From NCBI GenBank assembly GCA_021163175.1, contig JAGGXG010000163.1, positions 1 through 6,419 on the forward strand: a stretch of 6,419 nt of DNA. Reading direction: 5' to 3'. A program made the translations under genes and the position numbers. This document shows positions 5,746 to 6,419 of this stretch, one piece after another (within the stretch, counting starts at the first letter, position 1; each line of letters begins with the position of its first letter). The DNA is from Thermoplasmata archaeon. Its GTDB lineage: Archaea > Thermoplasmatota > E2 > UBA202 > JdFR-43. Below the pieces are notes generated by a model. The model was given only the letters and a program-made list of their open reading frames with translations. It did not search any database and was not told where the DNA came from.

Positions 5746-6064
5746 AGAATTTTTACATCACATATTGGATGAAGCTGAATATTTGTTGAAACAATCGGAA
5801 AATATCAATTTAGAAGAATTTCTTGAAGATGAAACATTGAAGAGAGCATTTGTTAGAAGTTTAGAGATAATAGGTGAGGCGGTTAAAAAATTACCAGATG
5901 ATTTTAAAAATAAGCATACAGACATAGAATGGAAAAAGATTGCAGGAATGCGGGACAAATTGATTCATAAATATTTTGGAGTGGATTATTATTTAGTTTG
6001 GGATATTGTTAAAAACCATATACCCGCTTTAAAGGAGAAAATAGAAGAAATTTTGAAAACATAA
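5732..6064 (+). CDS. hepT: HepT-like HEPN ribonuclease toxin (DUF86)
   Basis: All-helical HEPN-domain protein of 110 residues, typical for HepT. The RNase motif R-x4-H-x-Y is complete: Arg74, His79 and Tyr81 in MRDKLIHKYFGVDYY. In studied homologues this motif cleaves RNA, and the Tyr is the residue AMPylated by the partner nucleotidyltransferase. Other family marks are SLEIIGEAVKKLP (43-55), WKKIAGMRD (67-75) and DIVKNHIPALKEKI (91-104). The ATG at 5732 lies inside mntA (14-bp overlap) and has a plausible GAGG 6 nt upstream at 5722-5725. The stop is 5 bp from the 3' end of the tRNA-Gly gene on the opposite strand, so the genes are tail to tail. Nothing suggests decay of the toxin. The module is probably acquired, as such pairs often are, but base composition does not differ obviously from its neighbours. 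Confidence 0.9.
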   Translation: MKRYEEFLHHILDEAEYLLKQSENINLEEFLEDETLKRAFVRSLEIIGEAVKKLPDDFKNKHTDIEWKKIAGMRDKLIHKYFGVDYYLVWDIVKNHIPALKEKIEEILKT

Positions 6065-6069
6065 AGAAA

Positions 6070-6186
6070 TGCGGGTGCCGGGATTTGAACCCGGGCAACG
6101 AGCTTTTTCCCTTTTTCCGTCAACGCTTTGCGCGCAGCGGAAAGGGTTGTTGGGAAGCTCGCGTCATACCCCTAGACCACACCCGC
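6070..6186 (-). tRNA. tRNA-Gly(CCC), split by an intron at 37/38
   Basis: Read on the minus strand the gene starts at 6186 and folds into a complete cloverleaf once 46 nt are removed. The acceptor stem is GCGGGTG/CACCCGC with discriminator A73 at 6070. The D-arm is GTC-TAGGGGTAT-GAC. The anticodon stem is CGAGC/GCTCG with loop TTCCCAA, giving anticodon CCC (6154-6152). A 4-nt variable loop and T-arm CCGGG-TTCAAAT-CCCGG complete it. About 17 of 20 pairs are G-C, high for AT-rich DNA and typical of thermophiles. CCA is not encoded; TTT follows A73. Minus-strand DNA downstream is T-rich and may end transcription inside the 3' end of hepT. The identity rests on the anticodon and on A73, usual for archaeal tRNA-Gly. 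Confidence 0.93.
6105..6150 (-). other. tRNA-Gly intron (46 nt), archaeal splicing-endonuclease type
   Basis: The insertion lies between A37 (6151) and A38 (6104), the usual archaeal position. Anticodon-loop bases TTCCC (6156-6152) can pair with GGGAA (6111-6107) near the intron 3' end, forming the central helix of a bulge-helix-bulge, with an A-rich bulge at the 3' junction. The distal helix is imperfect: TTTCCG (6143-6138) with CGGAAA (6119-6114) leaves an internal loop on the 5' side. The outermost bases at both junctions are A, so the exact cut may shift by one nucleotide. Confidence 0.82.
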
Positions 6187-6356
6187 ACTTCCTCAGACCC
6201 AATCCAAGGCAAAAGAATATTAATTCCTTCTTTAAATGTTTTAAGGTCTGTTTCACCGGCGAGCAGTTTATCCAGCCACACCCTCGCCTTTTCTCTATTA
6301 TCCAGCATTTCAATGTTTACTTGTTTTTGTGCTTGATTGTAAAATTCTTTTATCAA
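6120..6356 (-). pseudogene. Unidentified reading frame running without a stop into tRNA-Gly; possible gene remnant
   Basis: From about 6371 to the tRNA 5' end at 6186 this minus-strand frame is open and reads like real protein: for example NREKARVWLDKLLAGETDL followed by KTFKEGINILLPWIGSEEV. It is rich in Lys and Glu and has no rare-looking stretches. Starts could be a TTG at 6356 or an ATG at 6308. There is no stop codon before the tRNA gene; the frame only ends at 6120 inside the tRNA intron, so the last 22 codons are tRNA sequence. A working protein overlapping a split tRNA gene is unlikely. I therefore read it as a remnant whose 3' end was lost at the tRNA boundary, or as a chance open frame. 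I do not recognise a family, and no promoter is evident. Confidence 0.3.
6217..6224 (-). promoter_or_regulatory. Possible TATA box for tRNA-Gly
   Basis: On the minus strand TTAATATT is centred about 34 nt upstream of the mature 5' end, which would place the transcription start about 10 nt before the tRNA. A TTTAAA at 6236-6231 is an alternative. Both lie inside the unidentified reading frame. Confidence 0.3.
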
Positions 6357-6383
6357 TTTTGGAAAGAAATTTTATGAAGTGGA

Positions 6384-6419
6384 ATGTTTATTGAGGCTTT
6401 TGATAAGAAACATGATACA
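6384..6419 (+). CDS. Possible start of a plus-strand gene (12 codons visible)
   Basis: ATG at 6384 opens MFIEAFDKKHDT and continues past the window edge. The composition is plausible, but only 12 codons are visible, there is no clear Shine-Dalgarno and the TATA position is ambiguous. No family can be assigned. Confidence 0.25.
   Translation, partial: MFIEAFDKKHDT

Noticed and set aside
6069..6377. Plus-strand open frame starting MRVPGFEPG across the tRNA gene
   Set aside because: RVPGFEPG is the typical false translation of the antisense of a tRNA T-arm. The frame lies over the tRNA gene and its upstream DNA and has no coding character.
1..6419. CRISPR array or other regularly spaced repeats
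   Set aside because: No repeated 20-40 bp unit with regular spacing was seen on either strand.

Overview
The window looks like a piece of an archaeal, probably euryarchaeal and possibly Thermoplasmata-like, chromosome. The evidence is an archaeal-type tryptophanyl-tRNA synthetase, a split tRNA-Gly gene whose intron sits at the usual archaeal site (37/38), TATA boxes about 24-26 nt upstream of several start codons (leaderless transcripts), and families typical of archaea (IPCT/DIPPS, COG2108-like radical SAM, MntA/HepT). A di-myo-inositol-phosphate synthesis enzyme and a very GC-rich tRNA (about 17 of 20 stem pairs are G-C) in otherwise AT-rich DNA suggest a thermophile. The lineage is inferred, not proven.

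Layout. Positions 1-2191 (minus strand) hold a secreted gingipain-like C25 cysteine peptidase followed by trpS, which is cut by the window edge. A 31-bp gap with two TATA-like boxes separates the peptidase from a divergent plus-strand pair at 2223-4570: a bifunctional CTP:inositol-1-phosphate cytidylyltransferase/DIPP synthase, then a radical SAM protein of unknown function joined by an ATGA overlap and a strong Shine-Dalgarno. A minus-strand SdpI-family membrane protein (4565-5191) converges on the radical SAM gene and overlaps its end by 6 bp.

Positions 5192-5433 are non-coding. They hold the most unexpected element: a 122-bp MITE-like insertion (5233-5354) with 21-bp imperfect terminal inverted repeats and a perfect 9-bp direct repeat on each side. 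Next come a small palindrome and a TATA box that lead into a MntA/HepT toxin-antitoxin pair (5434-6064). Only 5 bp later, on the opposite strand, lies tRNA-Gly(CCC) with a 46-nt intron (6070-6186). The right end (6187-6419) holds an unidentified stop-less reading frame running into the tRNA gene and, perhaps, the first codons of another plus-strand gene.

How the parts fit. The peptidase suggests a protein-degrading heterotroph; DIPPS makes a heat-protective solute; trpS and tRNA-Gly are housekeeping. The MITE, the toxin-antitoxin pair and the stop-less frame beside a tRNA gene mark 5.2-6.4 kb as the variable part of the window.
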